58,365 nucleotides of DNA from Bacteroidales bacterium (GCA_017461665.1 JAFTXI010000008.1:1-58365), one strand, 5' to 3'. Shown: positions 39,114-48,510, counted from the first letter of the stretch. Notes: generated from the letters alone by a model not told the origin. Numbers and translations: made by a program.

Positions 39114-41507
39114 ATGAAGAAACTATTGTTGATTATCATTTTTGTAATGGCTCAAGGTGGTCTGATAAAAGCCCAAAACACGATGACATTGTCGTCGGCG
39201 GAAGGTAATCCTAATGATATTGTTGATATAGAACTGTCGGTAAATAATACTGATAGTTTTATTGCTTTTCAGGCGGATATTCCTCTTGGAGAGAATCTTA
39301 CCTACGTCGAGAACTCGGCAGAGCTGTTCAGAGATAATGGTCATGAGTTTTCTGCGACGGTCGTTGATGGCACTCTGAAGATTTTTGCTTATTCATTTCC
39401 AAGTGCAGCTTTCAACGGAAATGAAGGAAAACTCGTTTCTTTCCAGCTAAAACTCGGTAGCGAGCCGGGCAGCAATACTCTGACTTATACCAAAGCTAAA
39501 TTGGTTAGCGCTTCAAATACAGAGTTGCCGCTCACCACTACAGACGGCTCAGTCTTGATAGCTGCACCAAAACTTCAGATAACGACATCTCAAATAAATT
39601 ACGGTCACGTCCCAATCAGAAGCACATACACAAGAAGTTTCAGTGTGAAGAATATCGGCAACGAGCCTCTTACTATCACCGAGCTTCAGTTCTCTGACGA
39701 GACTTTGTCGTGTCCTTCTTTCGCAGAAAAGACACTCGTTGTAGGTAGCACTACTTCTTTTTCAATAGTTTATTCTCCTGTACTTGCCGGCGCGGTGAAC
39801 TACACAATCACGGTGAAATCTGACGCTGCCAATGGTGATCAATCTATAAAAGTCATCGCTGACCCTTATTCGGTGAACGAGTTGCACATAGAAAGTACGA
39901 GTGACTATTGCGACAGCATCGTCGATATTAATATCAAAGTAAACAACATGGATACCATCACAGGATTTCAATTTTTTATAAAGATGCCGACAGCTCTTCA
40001 ATATCAGACTGGCAGCTTTAAATTGACTTCACGCAGCATCGATCATATTGCAGCTGCAAACATGAGAAACGACACTCTCGTGATGATGGCTTACTCAACA
40101 TCAAACACAAACTTCAGCGGTGAAGACGGCGTTATAGCAAGTTTTAAAGTTAAGATTAAAGGTAATTCTGGCTATCATTATCTCTATCCGAAAAACGTGA
40201 TACTCACTGATGCTAACGCAGTCAATGTGATGTCGGGTGCCTATAGCGGTTATGTATATGTCAGGTCGCCGAAGATAAATGTCGCTTCAATACAAGAATT
40301 TGTGGCATCGTCGGTGACGGATGTTGCTGAGAAATTAGTAGAGATAAGAAACGCGAGCAATGCACCCTTACGTATTGACAGCGTGAAGTTTAGCGACGAT
40401 TATCTTTCTTGTACGACAAATTTACCTTTAGTGATAAAGGATTATAGCAGTGCCAACATAAGCTTACAATGCGACAAAGAGACTGAAGGAGATTTCCAAA
40501 GCACGATGAGGATATATAGCAACGACCCTACAACGGGCTTGGTTGTTGTAAAAGTTAAGGGAAACAGATATGAACCAAACGGGCTTTCGATAGATAACGA
40601 GCCTGTCACTTTGATGAAATATTTAGATGTGCTTGTCGATATGAACAACTACTCGGAGATTACGGCAGTTCAAGCCGACTTCAGTTATCCTAACGAAGAT
40701 TATACATTGACAAGTAGCGACTTTAGTCTGACAGACAGATGCTCTGGTTTCTCGCTGAAGGCGGTAGCAACCAACGATTCTACCTTCAAGATTATCATGT
40801 TTTCGATGAGCAACGCCATCATCAGCGGCAACGAAGGAAGTATCATAAAAATAAAACTTACGCGTAAAGACGGAGCCGACAATGAGACAGCAACAGTGAG
40901 TCTTAAAAACATCATTCTCAGTGATGTCAATAGCAGCAACAAAGATTCCGAAGGAGATAAGATAAAGAAGATAGAACTTAAGAGTATTCATCAAAAGACT
41001 CTATCCCAAGGCTGGAACTGGTTCTCGACATATATTAATGTAGGTGGAGAAGAAGGATTTGAGATGCTTAAGCAGACTCTCAGTGACAATGCACTTGTGG
41101 TAAAATCGCAGATGGAATTTGTGAAGTATTATGATGAGTATGATATGTGGAGCGGTTCTTTGACGACAATTGACAATGGTAATATGTACAAAATCAATAT
41201 GAAAAATGAGCATACTATAACGATGCAAGGTTTCTTGACTGATACTTTAAATTTCAATCTGACATTGCAACCTGGCTGGAACTGGATTAGTTATCCTCTT
41301 AATGAGGAATTGAATTTGAATGACATTGACTTTGGATTTACTCCAAAACAAGGTGATTATATCAAATCGCGAGACTATTTTGCAAGATATTACGAGGGAT
41401 ATGGCTGGAGTGGCTCTCTCGAAGTGTTGAAACCAGGAGAAGGCTATATTTACAATAATACAGATGAGGAAGAAAAAATATTAAAATATTCAAAGAAAAA
41501 TAATTAA
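39114..41507 (+). CDS. Secreted multidomain protein with three cohesin-like modules
   Basis: 797 residues. Signal peptide at about 1-20 (cleavage after IKAQ). Three repeats of a cohesin-like fold at about 23-150, 254-383 and 489-625 share the pattern VDIxLxVNNxDxIxxFQ, then FSGNEGxIxSFKxK. Two Ig-like ASH/choice-of-anchor modules lie between them (about 152-250, 384-487). The C-terminal region (633-797) has two copies of GWNWxSxxI/L. There is no recognisable T9SS sorting domain, so it may stay in the envelope or use an atypical signal. It is 6 nt upstream of the next gene. Function unknown; the cohesin assignment is from pattern only. Confidence 0.75.
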   Translation: MKKLLLIIIFVMAQGGLIKAQNTMTLSSAEGNPNDIVDIELSVNNTDSFIAFQADIPLGENLTYVENSAELFRDNGHEFSATVVDGTLKIFAYSFPSAAFNGNEGKLVSFQLKLGSEPGSNTLTYTKAKLVSASNTELPLTTTDGSVLIAAPKLQITTSQINYGHVPIRSTYTRSFSVKNIGNEPLTITELQFSDETLSCPSFAEKTLVVGSTTSFSIVYSPVLAGAVNYTITVKSDAANGDQSIKVIADPYSVNELHIESTSDYCDSIVDINIKVNNMDTITGFQFFIKMPTALQYQTGSFKLTSRSIDHIAAANMRNDTLVMMAYSTSNTNFSGEDGVIASFKVKIKGNSGYHYLYPKNVILTDANAVNVMSGAYSGYVYVRSPKINVASIQEFVASSVTDVAEKLVEIRNASNAPLRIDSVKFSDDYLSCTTNLPLVIKDYSSANISLQCDKETEGDFQSTMRIYSNDPTTGLVVVKVKGNRYEPNGLSIDNEPVTLMKYLDVLVDMNNYSEITAVQADFSYPNEDYTLTSSDFSLTDRCSGFSLKAVATNDSTFKIIMFSMSNAIISGNEGSIIKIKLTRKDGADNETATVSLKNIILSDVNSSNKDSEGDKIKKIELKSIHQKTLSQGWNWFSTYINVGGEEGFEMLKQTLSDNALVVKSQMEFVKYYDEYDMWSGSLTTIDNGNMYKINMKNEHTITMQGFLTDTLNFNLTLQPGWNWISYPLNEELNLNDIDFGFTPKQGDYIKSRDYFARYYEGYGWSGSLEVLKPGEGYIYNNTDEEEKILKYSKKNN

Positions 41508-41513
41508 TTTATT

Positions 41514-43367
41514 ATGAAAAAGACATTTATAACATTAGCGATTTTGTTATTTGCGAAAACACTTATGTCGGTTGAATTGCATTGGAAAGCTGCTCCATTG
41601 GAATACGACATGATTATGACAGCAGCTGTTTATATCGATAATGAAGAACAGCAAAATGAGCTGCTTGAATTAGGAGTTTTTTTAGGTGATGTTGTCAAAG
41701 GTAGCGCATTGCCGAAACTTTCTCCTATCACAAATAAATACCTCTATTATATTAATGTGTATAGCGAGGAACTTACAGCATCGATGACATTCAAATTGTA
41801 TAACCACGAGACTGAAGAAGAGATGGTCTTAGATTGCAGTCAAGTGCTTGATTTTGTATCGGAAGAAGACTATGGAGATGACATTATTCCATACATCATC
41901 AATTTCACAACTCCAATTCCAGCTGTCACTTTCATCGGCAACGGTTCATGGAGCGAGACATCAAACTGGAGGGGTTCAGCATTACCAACTGCCGATGATG
42001 ATGTCTTTATAGATGGTGATGCTACTATCACAAACGGCAGCAACATAACAGTAAAATCCTTAGCGATAAACTCAGGCAAATCCCTGACAATAGACAATGG
42101 CGGAATCCTTACTGTGACAGAGACTGTCACCAATACCGATTACGATGCTTTGATAATTAATGAAGGAGGACAGATTGTTCAATCCAATGACAATGTAGCT
42201 GCAACGTTCAAGAAGACAATCGTAGTTCCTTCTAATGTTTGGGGTGAACCTGATAAAACTGGCTGGCAGTTTGTTTCATCGCCAGTAACAAAGTCTGCTA
42301 CAGCAGATTTTATTCCAATAAATGATGACTACGATCTTTACAAGTATGACGGGACACAAGAACTTCAATGGATTAACTATAAAAATAGCGACGATTTTGA
42401 AGAGTCTTTTACGTCGGGAATAGGTTATCTTGTTTCATACCAAACCCAAGCACAAGCTTCTTTTAAAGGAAATTTAAATCCGAATTCTTTTTTTGAATTT
42501 GCAATAGATTCGTATAGCTCAGATAATGTCTTGGCTAATTTTTATCTGTTAGGTAACCCATTCACTTTTGAAATTGACTGGGAATTAGCTGACTATAGAA
42601 GAATAGAAGATGGCTTTGCTACATTGAATTCATCTACTGGTTCTTATATTTATAATGTAGAAGGATTGATAAAGGTTGGTGAAGGCTTCATGGTGTGTAC
42701 CACAAGATCTGGTGCATATTTGGAATATGACAATTCAGCAAAGTCGAGAAGAGAGAAAAATGATTATATCAATATTACAGCTTCAAATGTCGATGGCTCC
42801 GACAATCTCATAATTCGCTTTGACGAAAACGAAGAGGCAGACGGTTTCGTTAAATTAGAAAACTTCAACGATAAGATTGCCAACATTTATGTAAAATCAA
42901 ACGATAACAATTATGCAATCTTTAACTATAATGAAGAAACAACAGAACTTCCTCTTTACTTCGACGCAAAAGAAATGGGAACTTATACATTGAGTTTCGA
43001 TATTAAAGGTAATTACGAAAACCTTTATCTCATCGACAAGATGACAGGAGAGAAAATGAATCTCCTTATAGAAAATGAATATTCTTTTATCGCAAATTCA
43101 AATGATAACCCAGAACGTTTTATCATTAAGATGGACAACAATCAACAGATAACAGACAACAGTCATTTTGCATACGTTTCGGGAGAAGAACTTATCATCA
43201 ATGCTGAAGGTTCAATTCAGATCATAGATATGATGGGAAGAGTGGTTTATTCTAACGATGTGACAAACGACAATAACAGAATTGATGTCAGAGACTTCAA
43301 CAGCGCAGCATATATCATTAGAGTAATAAATGAAAATGGAATTAATGTTCAGAAGATAATATTATAA
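41514..43367 (+). CDS. Secreted T9SS cargo protein of unknown function
   Basis: 617 residues. Signal peptide at about 1-19. An N-terminal beta domain (HWKAAPLEYDMIMTAAVYID) found in many Bacteroidota surface proteins is followed by a G8-like segment (NGSWSETSNWRGSALPTADD, about residues 143-162) and further beta modules. The C-terminal sorting domain (SIQIIDMMGRVVYS, then AAYIIRVINENGINVQKIIL, about 565-617) marks it as T9SS cargo. Operon partner of the cohesin-like gene. No enzyme motif seen. Confidence 0.75.
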   Translation: MKKTFITLAILLFAKTLMSVELHWKAAPLEYDMIMTAAVYIDNEEQQNELLELGVFLGDVVKGSALPKLSPITNKYLYYINVYSEELTASMTFKLYNHETEEEMVLDCSQVLDFVSEEDYGDDIIPYIINFTTPIPAVTFIGNGSWSETSNWRGSALPTADDDVFIDGDATITNGSNITVKSLAINSGKSLTIDNGGILTVTETVTNTDYDALIINEGGQIVQSNDNVAATFKKTIVVPSNVWGEPDKTGWQFVSSPVTKSATADFIPINDDYDLYKYDGTQELQWINYKNSDDFEESFTSGIGYLVSYQTQAQASFKGNLNPNSFFEFAIDSYSSDNVLANFYLLGNPFTFEIDWELADYRRIEDGFATLNSSTGSYIYNVEGLIKVGEGFMVCTTRSGAYLEYDNSAKSRREKNDYINITASNVDGSDNLIIRFDENEEADGFVKLENFNDKIANIYVKSNDNNYAIFNYNEETTELPLYFDAKEMGTYTLSFDIKGNYENLYLIDKMTGEKMNLLIENEYSFIANSNDNPERFIIKMDNNQQITDNSHFAYVSGEELIINAEGSIQIIDMMGRVVYSNDVTNDNNRIDVRDFNSAAYIIRVINENGINVQKIIL

Positions 43368-43368
43368 T

Positions 43369-43483
43369 GACAACAGTCAACAGACTTCGTTTATGGTCGC
43401 TGAGCCTGTCGAAGCGCTGGGCGATAGTGTTATGCCTTCGGCAAGCTCAGGCACCGCATACCTAAGGACTGTTGACCGTTGTC
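43369..43483. repeat. Composite inverted repeat (GACAACAGTCAACAG outside, TGAGC-TGTCGAAG inside)
   Basis: GACAACAGTCAACAG (43369-43383) is mirrored at 14 of 15 positions by 43469-43483. Inside are CGCTGAGCCTGTCGAAGCG (hairpin-forming) and GCCTTCGGCAAGCTCAGGC in opposite sense. The same composite follows the subtilase gene at 48399. Confidence 0.8.
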
Positions 43484-43507
43484 CGTTGACTTTAAAAAAA
43501 ATAGGAA

Positions 43508-43795
43508 ATGAAAAAACTCATAATAACAATAACACTCGCACTTGGACTCGGGATGAGTTTGAATGCACAAAACGACACTTTCTTCACATATAATAATTAT
43601 GATACCGACAGAAGTTCATCATGGGGAACAGAAGCTCCTGGTATTCCTAACGTTCATGGATTAAGTGAAGATTATCAAGTGGTAGAAACCCCTCTTGGCA
43701 GCGGCATCATCTTGCTCGCAGGAATGGCGTTGGGATATGGAATTAAAAGGAGAATTGAAAATGTAGAGACGCGTCAACAACACAATAAGAAATAA
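43508..43795 (+). CDS. Small secreted protein with C-terminal membrane anchor
   Basis: 95 residues. Signal peptide at about 1-21 (MSLNAQ/N), a short polar region, then PLGSGIILLAGMALGYGIKRR (about 60-81): a glycine-rich hydrophobic helix followed by basic residues, like a C-terminal sorting tail. The last ten residues (ETRQQHNKK region) and the stop are encoded by a hairpin repeat that starts at 43763. Function unknown; similar short tails are common near T9SS cargo genes in this phylum, as I recall. Confidence 0.6.
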   Translation: MKKLIITITLALGLGMSLNAQNDTFFTYNNYDTDRSSSWGTEAPGIPNVHGLSEDYQVVETPLGSGIILLAGMALGYGIKRRIENVETRQQHNKK

Positions 43796-43817
43796 AAAAG
43801 AGGTTGTTGACACGTCT
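43763..43817 (-). repeat. GAGACG-type hairpin repeat, CAACAAC class
   Basis: GTAGAGACGCGTCAACAAC on the left pairs with GTTGTTGACACGTCT on the right. The stop codon of the 95-residue protein lies in its loop. Confidence 0.8.
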
Positions 43818-43835
43818 AAAAAATGGAAGATTAAT

Positions 43836-43891
43836 GTAGAGACGTACCAATTACACCGAAAAATATAAACAAGATGTAATTGATGCGTCTC
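43836..43891 (-). repeat. GAGACG-type hairpin repeat, ATTACA class
   Basis: Near-identical to the units at 36806 and 51980; starts GTAGAGACGTACC and ends GATGCGTCTC. Confidence 0.85.
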
Positions 43892-43915
43892 AAGAAAAAA
43901 TGAAATAATGTCAAG

Positions 43916-43998
43916 GAGACGCATCAATGATATGGTTAAATATAGACCTTGTTCTTTGATATAAAGTTTTTCTAACCATATCATTGGTACGTCTCTAC
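43916..43998 (+). repeat. GAGACG-type hairpin repeat, ATGATATGG class
   Basis: Third inner-stem class. The 23-nt left arm from 43916 (GAGACGCATCAATGATATGG and on) pairs with the right arm ending CGTCTC at 22 of 23 positions; the loop is longer (about 35 nt). Unit ends CTAC. A truncated right end follows at about 44002. Confidence 0.85.
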
Positions 43999-44049
43999 CT
44001 TGGACACGTCTAAAAAAATAAAATATAAACCAATTAAAAATAAATAGTC

Positions 44050-47000
44050 ATGAAAAAGAGATTCTTTACATTGATGTTGCTTCTCGTCGGTTCTGTGGCT
44101 GCTTTTGCACAGAGCATGAACAACGACGATGAAGTTGTGAAAATCGACCCGATGAATCGTTTGAACTCGGTGGAAGGCGAGGTGATCGTCAAGTTCGCCG
44201 ACGACACTCCTTTCGAGTTGATGTATGACAGAACCGGCAACTTTAAAGGCACCGGACTTTCTTCGGTGGATAAGTTGTTGAGAAACTATGAGCTCGTCGC
44301 TATCGATAGGCTTTGTCCTAACGATGACCCAAAACGCGAGCTTCGTTCTTCAAAGAGCTACAACGGCGGTGATGTGGTGGAACGCGACCTCAGCCGTCTA
44401 TGCCTTGTGAAGATTAACACTCCTGCCGACAAAGCTGATAATCCGGAATATGACATCCGCGTCCTAACCGACAGACTCATCGAAGAGTTTAACGCTATGG
44501 ACGAGGTGGAGTTTGCAGAACCGAATTATTTCATTTATTCCGTTGGAATAGAAGAGTCACCGAGTCACCGAGTCGCCGAGATGGTGCCTTCGACAAGCTC
44601 AGACACCGCATTGGTCACTGAGCCTGTCGAAGTGACAAGTGATGATAGAGATGGCGGTCATCATCATCATAACCATGACGCTTATCATAAGGAGCCTTTC
44701 TATAAACACCAATGGGGATTGAAGGCTACCAAGATTGACAAGATCTGGGAAGTTGACGAGAATGAAGAAGGCGATCGTATGATTATCGCTGTCTTGGACA
44801 CAGGTGTCGATATTGAACATGCTGACCTCGCCGATAACATCTGGACTAACCCTAACGAGATTGACAACAACTCCGATGATGACGGCAATGGTTATAAAGA
44901 CGACATTCATGGTTATGACTTCGTTAACAAGACTGCCAAGATGGACGACTACAACGGACACGGAACGCACTGCGCCGGTATCATTGCTGCTGTAGGTGAT
45001 AATGGTATTGGTGTCGTAGGTGCAAACCCTAAGACTTATATCATGCCTATCACCGTAATGCAAAGCAACGGAACAGGTTCTATCTCAACTATCATTGAAG
45101 GTATAAGCTATGCCAAGAACAACGGCGCCGATATTATTAGCATGAGTATCGGTACTTACGCCTATTCTATCGCTCTTGAACAGGCTCTCGCTCAGGCTTA
45201 TCAAAGCAGCGTTCTCGTGGCAGCAGCAGGTAACGACGGTTTGAATATTGACGAAACAGCTTTATGTGCTAATCCTTATATTGTGGATATGCCAATGTAT
45301 CCTGCAGCCTTTACTTTCGTTCTTGGTGTACAGGCTACGACAGAAACTGAAGACGGTGGTTATGAGTTGGCTTCTTTCTCCAACTACGACTGCGACGGTC
45401 CTTCATATTCGGGTTATAGCGAAGAGCAACTTTACAATTACGAATTACGAGCTCCAGGTACAGATATAGTAAGTACGGTACAAAACGGTAACTATAAATA
45501 TCTCAACGGAACATCTATGGCTTGTCCTTTGGTAGCTGGTGGTATCTCGGCTCTTCTTCATGCTAAGCCGTATGCCTCACAGGAGATGCTCTGGGGCGAC
45601 CTTATCAATACCTCTGGTGCTAACGTTGACTTCGAGGCTTGCTACAACGCAGGACCTGCTCCGGCTCAACTTCAATTGGTAACTTACGAACTCAATGATG
45701 AGGAAGAAGGCGACGGCGACCTCAGACCTGACGCAGGCGAGACAATGTTGTTCTATCCTACAATACGTACCACATGGGGAGCAGCAGAAGACATCACTTA
45801 CTGGATTGAGTTTGATGAAAACGAAGACAATACAACAATAGAATTTATAGATAACGAAAACATAGACTTCGGACACAATCTCTCTGCATACGCTAAGAGT
45901 AAGGCTGTGAACCCTGTTAAGTTTAAGATAAATGAAAACGTTGTTGACGGACGTTATATCTGCTTGGTATTAAAAGCCACATGCCCTAATGCAGAAGAGG
46001 AGCTTTCATATCCTTTTACTATTAAAGTGGAAAACGGAGTAGAGTTGAAAGGTATCCTCTCAGAAAATACTACTCTCGAACCTAACGTACATTATATAGT
46101 GACAGAGACACTCGGTGTCCCTGAAGGCGTGACACTTACCATTATGCCTGGAACTACCATAAGATTTAAAGACGGTGTTAAACTCGTTAACAAAGGAAAG
46201 ATAATAGCAAAAGGAACCAAAGACAATATGATTACCTTTACCAAAACAGACCTCGGCGTTGGTACATATACAATGCAACTGAACCGTAGCGATACCCTTT
46301 CATATTGTATAATAGAATACGCAACAATTAACAATGATTATTCAGCAGAATATCATTATTGTTATTCTCAGGGAGACGAAGTGTTTGAATATATTAGCGA
46401 TGTCTTGGACAATACTCAAATCAATAATGTAGATGTTAATTATGTGAGAAGAGCTACAATAGACAACAGTATCGTTAGATATTCTTCTTCTAATTCTATG
46501 CCTAATTATACTAATAGTAATTTGTTATACAATTATAATTTATATGTTGGTAGAATGAGTTATTCAGGAACGTATAATGATGCGAATGTTTCTTTCTACA
46601 ATGGTGTAGGTGGTATTTATGAAGCCGGTAACAATATTATAGGTAATTATAATGATTCTTATTATAAAGGTTATATGTTTGGAAATGGTAAATTGAGCTA
46701 TATATTGTTGGGTAATTTATTTAGTAATTATCAAAAGAATGGTGACCATATTGTGTCTTATTATGATGTTGCCAATGAATATACGGATCTCATTACATGT
46801 CCTTTAAATGGTACTTATCTCGGTTCCTCCAATGATGAGATAATTAGCTCTCGTATTTACGATATTGATACTCCAAATTCTACTTCTCTTAATGATATTG
46901 ATGAAAGTACAGCTGAGCGTCGTCCTTCTTCAAAGGCTCATGGCATTGTTTGGAAGGTTCTTGTCAATGGCAAGGATGCTCAGGATGAGTTTGATGAGGT

Positions 47001-48399
47001 GGTGCCTCTTGGTGTGGGAGAACATAAGTTTGAGGTTTATTTCAACCGTGCCATGGATAAGAGCGTAACTCCTATGGTGGCTATGGGCGTGCGTCCTCCT
47101 TATACACAGGTGGCTATAGCCGAAAACGGCAGTTGGAGCGCAGACAGCACAATATACACTGTGTATCTGAATCTCAACGCTTCAACAGTGACAGACGGTC
47201 TCAACCGTATCTATGTCGCTAATGCAAGGGATAACGAGAACTTTGAGATACCTGTAGAGAATATGCGTTTCAACGTTCAAGTCTCAGCTGCTGGATCTAT
47301 GAGCACTGGCTTCGAAGCAACACCTGGTATAGGTAAGGTTGATCTCGCTTGGGAAAACGACTCTACTTATTTCAACGACCACCTTGGCTGGAATATGTAT
47401 CGCTACCAAAAAGATGAGAGAGGTGTCAATACCGATACAATACTTATTAACACAGAGATGATAACAGAAGAAACCAAATTCACCGATTACGACGTTATTT
47501 CTGGTGAACGTTATTACTATTATTACAAGACCTTGCGTACCAACCTCACCGAAAGCGATGCTTCAACAAATGTCTCTACTGTTCCTCTCACTGCACAACC
47601 AGGCGATGCTAACGGTAGTCTCGCTGTTGACGTAGCGGACATCGTGACTATAGTTTCTTATATCACCGGTACTAATCCTCAGCCTTTCGTATTCGGTGCA
47701 GCCGACGTGAATGAAGATGGCGAGATTGACGTTATGGATATTGTAAGCATTGTCAGTATCATCACTACAGGAAAATACGATCCCGACAGATTGCCAAGTG
47801 CGACAGCTACGTATTCTATAGAAGACGGCATCTTATATGTCGATACTCCAGTTGAACTCGCAGGCGTACAGGTGTTCTTGGACTGCGATAGCGACGAATA
47901 CATTGAGGCTCTCAGCGCAATGGACGATTTCGAGCAGGTGGGAATGTTTGTGGAAGACGGTAGATATTTGTTCTTGGCATACAGCATGAGCGGAGCAAAA
48001 CTCAGCGCAGGCAAACACGATATCTTGAAAGTGGGCTATGCCGATGTAGATGAGATGACACTCTCCGACGTTTCGGGAACTAACGTACTCGCTGTAGAAG
48101 AGACTCTGGGTGTTGAAGGCTCTAACAACTATTACGTCATGAACCAGCCATATCCAAACCCATTCAACGGCAGCCTGACGATACCATATTTGGTAGGCGA
48201 CGACAGAGGCGATGTTACATTCACCATTACCAATGTTATGGGACAACAAGTAGTAAAGGTGACATTAGGCACACAAAGCCGTGGCGAATACAGCTACGAA
48301 TGGCAACCCAAATCCGACATGCCAACAGGCATATACCTTATTAATATGTACGTAAACGGAAACATGATTCAAAGAAGTAAAGTGGTTTATATGAAATAG
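44050..48399 (+). CDS. Subtilisin-like (S8) T9SS cargo protease with dockerin-like module
   Basis: 1449 residues. Signal peptide (about 1-21), a propeptide-like region to about 165, a repeat-encoded linker (169-197), then a His-rich patch (GGHHHHNHDAYHK). The S8 domain has Asp250 (VLDTGVD), His304 (NGHGTHCAG) and Ser489 (LNGTSMACPL). After it come a beta domain, a beta-helix-like stretch (about 670-960), a dockerin-like pair of Ca-binding repeats (GDANGSLAVDVADI and DVNEDGEIDVMDI, about 1185-1240), a beta module and a type A sorting domain (PYPNPFNGSLTIPY, then TGIYLINMYVNG). Likely surface protease. About 600 bases in the beta-helix part are unusually AT-rich. Confidence 0.92.
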   Translation: MKKRFFTLMLLLVGSVAAFAQSMNNDDEVVKIDPMNRLNSVEGEVIVKFADDTPFELMYDRTGNFKGTGLSSVDKLLRNYELVAIDRLCPNDDPKRELRSSKSYNGGDVVERDLSRLCLVKINTPADKADNPEYDIRVLTDRLIEEFNAMDEVEFAEPNYFIYSVGIEESPSHRVAEMVPSTSSDTALVTEPVEVTSDDRDGGHHHHNHDAYHKEPFYKHQWGLKATKIDKIWEVDENEEGDRMIIAVLDTGVDIEHADLADNIWTNPNEIDNNSDDDGNGYKDDIHGYDFVNKTAKMDDYNGHGTHCAGIIAAVGDNGIGVVGANPKTYIMPITVMQSNGTGSISTIIEGISYAKNNGADIISMSIGTYAYSIALEQALAQAYQSSVLVAAAGNDGLNIDETALCANPYIVDMPMYPAAFTFVLGVQATTETEDGGYELASFSNYDCDGPSYSGYSEEQLYNYELRAPGTDIVSTVQNGNYKYLNGTSMACPLVAGGISALLHAKPYASQEMLWGDLINTSGANVDFEACYNAGPAPAQLQLVTYELNDEEEGDGDLRPDAGETMLFYPTIRTTWGAAEDITYWIEFDENEDNTTIEFIDNENIDFGHNLSAYAKSKAVNPVKFKINENVVDGRYICLVLKATCPNAEEELSYPFTIKVENGVELKGILSENTTLEPNVHYIVTETLGVPEGVTLTIMPGTTIRFKDGVKLVNKGKIIAKGTKDNMITFTKTDLGVGTYTMQLNRSDTLSYCIIEYATINNDYSAEYHYCYSQGDEVFEYISDVLDNTQINNVDVNYVRRATIDNSIVRYSSSNSMPNYTNSNLLYNYNLYVGRMSYSGTYNDANVSFYNGVGGIYEAGNNIIGNYNDSYYKGYMFGNGKLSYILLGNLFSNYQKNGDHIVSYYDVANEYTDLITCPLNGTYLGSSNDEIISSRIYDIDTPNSTSLNDIDESTAERRPSSKAHGIVWKVLVNGKDAQDEFDEVVPLGVGEHKFEVYFNRAMDKSVTPMVAMGVRPPYTQVAIAENGSWSADSTIYTVYLNLNASTVTDGLNRIYVANARDNENFEIPVENMRFNVQVSAAGSMSTGFEATPGIGKVDLAWENDSTYFNDHLGWNMYRYQKDERGVNTDTILINTEMITEETKFTDYDVISGERYYYYYKTLRTNLTESDASTNVSTVPLTAQPGDANGSLAVDVADIVTIVSYITGTNPQPFVFGAADVNEDGEIDVMDIVSIVSIITTGKYDPDRLPSATATYSIEDGILYVDTPVELAGVQVFLDCDSDEYIEALSAMDDFEQVGMFVEDGRYLFLAYSMSGAKLSAGKHDILKVGYADVDEMTLSDVSGTNVLAVEETLGVEGSNNYYVMNQPYPNPFNGSLTIPYLVGDDRGDVTFTITNVMGQQVVKVTLGTQSRGEYSYEWQPKSDMPTGIYLINMYVNGNMIQRSKVVYMK
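44554..44637. repeat. Repeat-derived insertion inside the subtilase CDS
   Basis: GAGTCACCGAGTCACCGAG (the GACTCGGTGACTC family, reversed), followed by GGTGCCTTCGACAAGCTC and GGTCACTGAGCCTGTCGAAG. In frame it encodes residues 169-197 (ESPSHRVAEM...TEPVEVT). It lies between propeptide and catalytic domain. Confidence 0.8.
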
Positions 48400-48495
48400 A
48401 CAACAGTCAACAGTCTTTGGTCACTGAGCTTGTCGAAGTGACAGTTGCCTTCGACAAGCTGCCTTCGACAAGCTCAGGCACCATTGTCCGTTGAC
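48399..48495. repeat. Composite repeat after the subtilase gene
   Basis: GACAACAGTCAACAG at 48399-48413 (overlapping the last base of the stop codon), then TCACTGAGCTTGTCGAAGTGA, two copies of GCCTTCGACAAGCT and a right end CCATTGTCCGTTGAC. Same plan as 43369-43483. Confidence 0.8.
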
Positions 48496-48510
48496 ATAAA
48501 ATAAGAAAAT

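Noticed and set aside
46440-46700. Asn/Tyr-rich part of the subtilase as a VR
   Set aside because: It is internal, AT-rich, and does not align with the TR at non-adenine positions.
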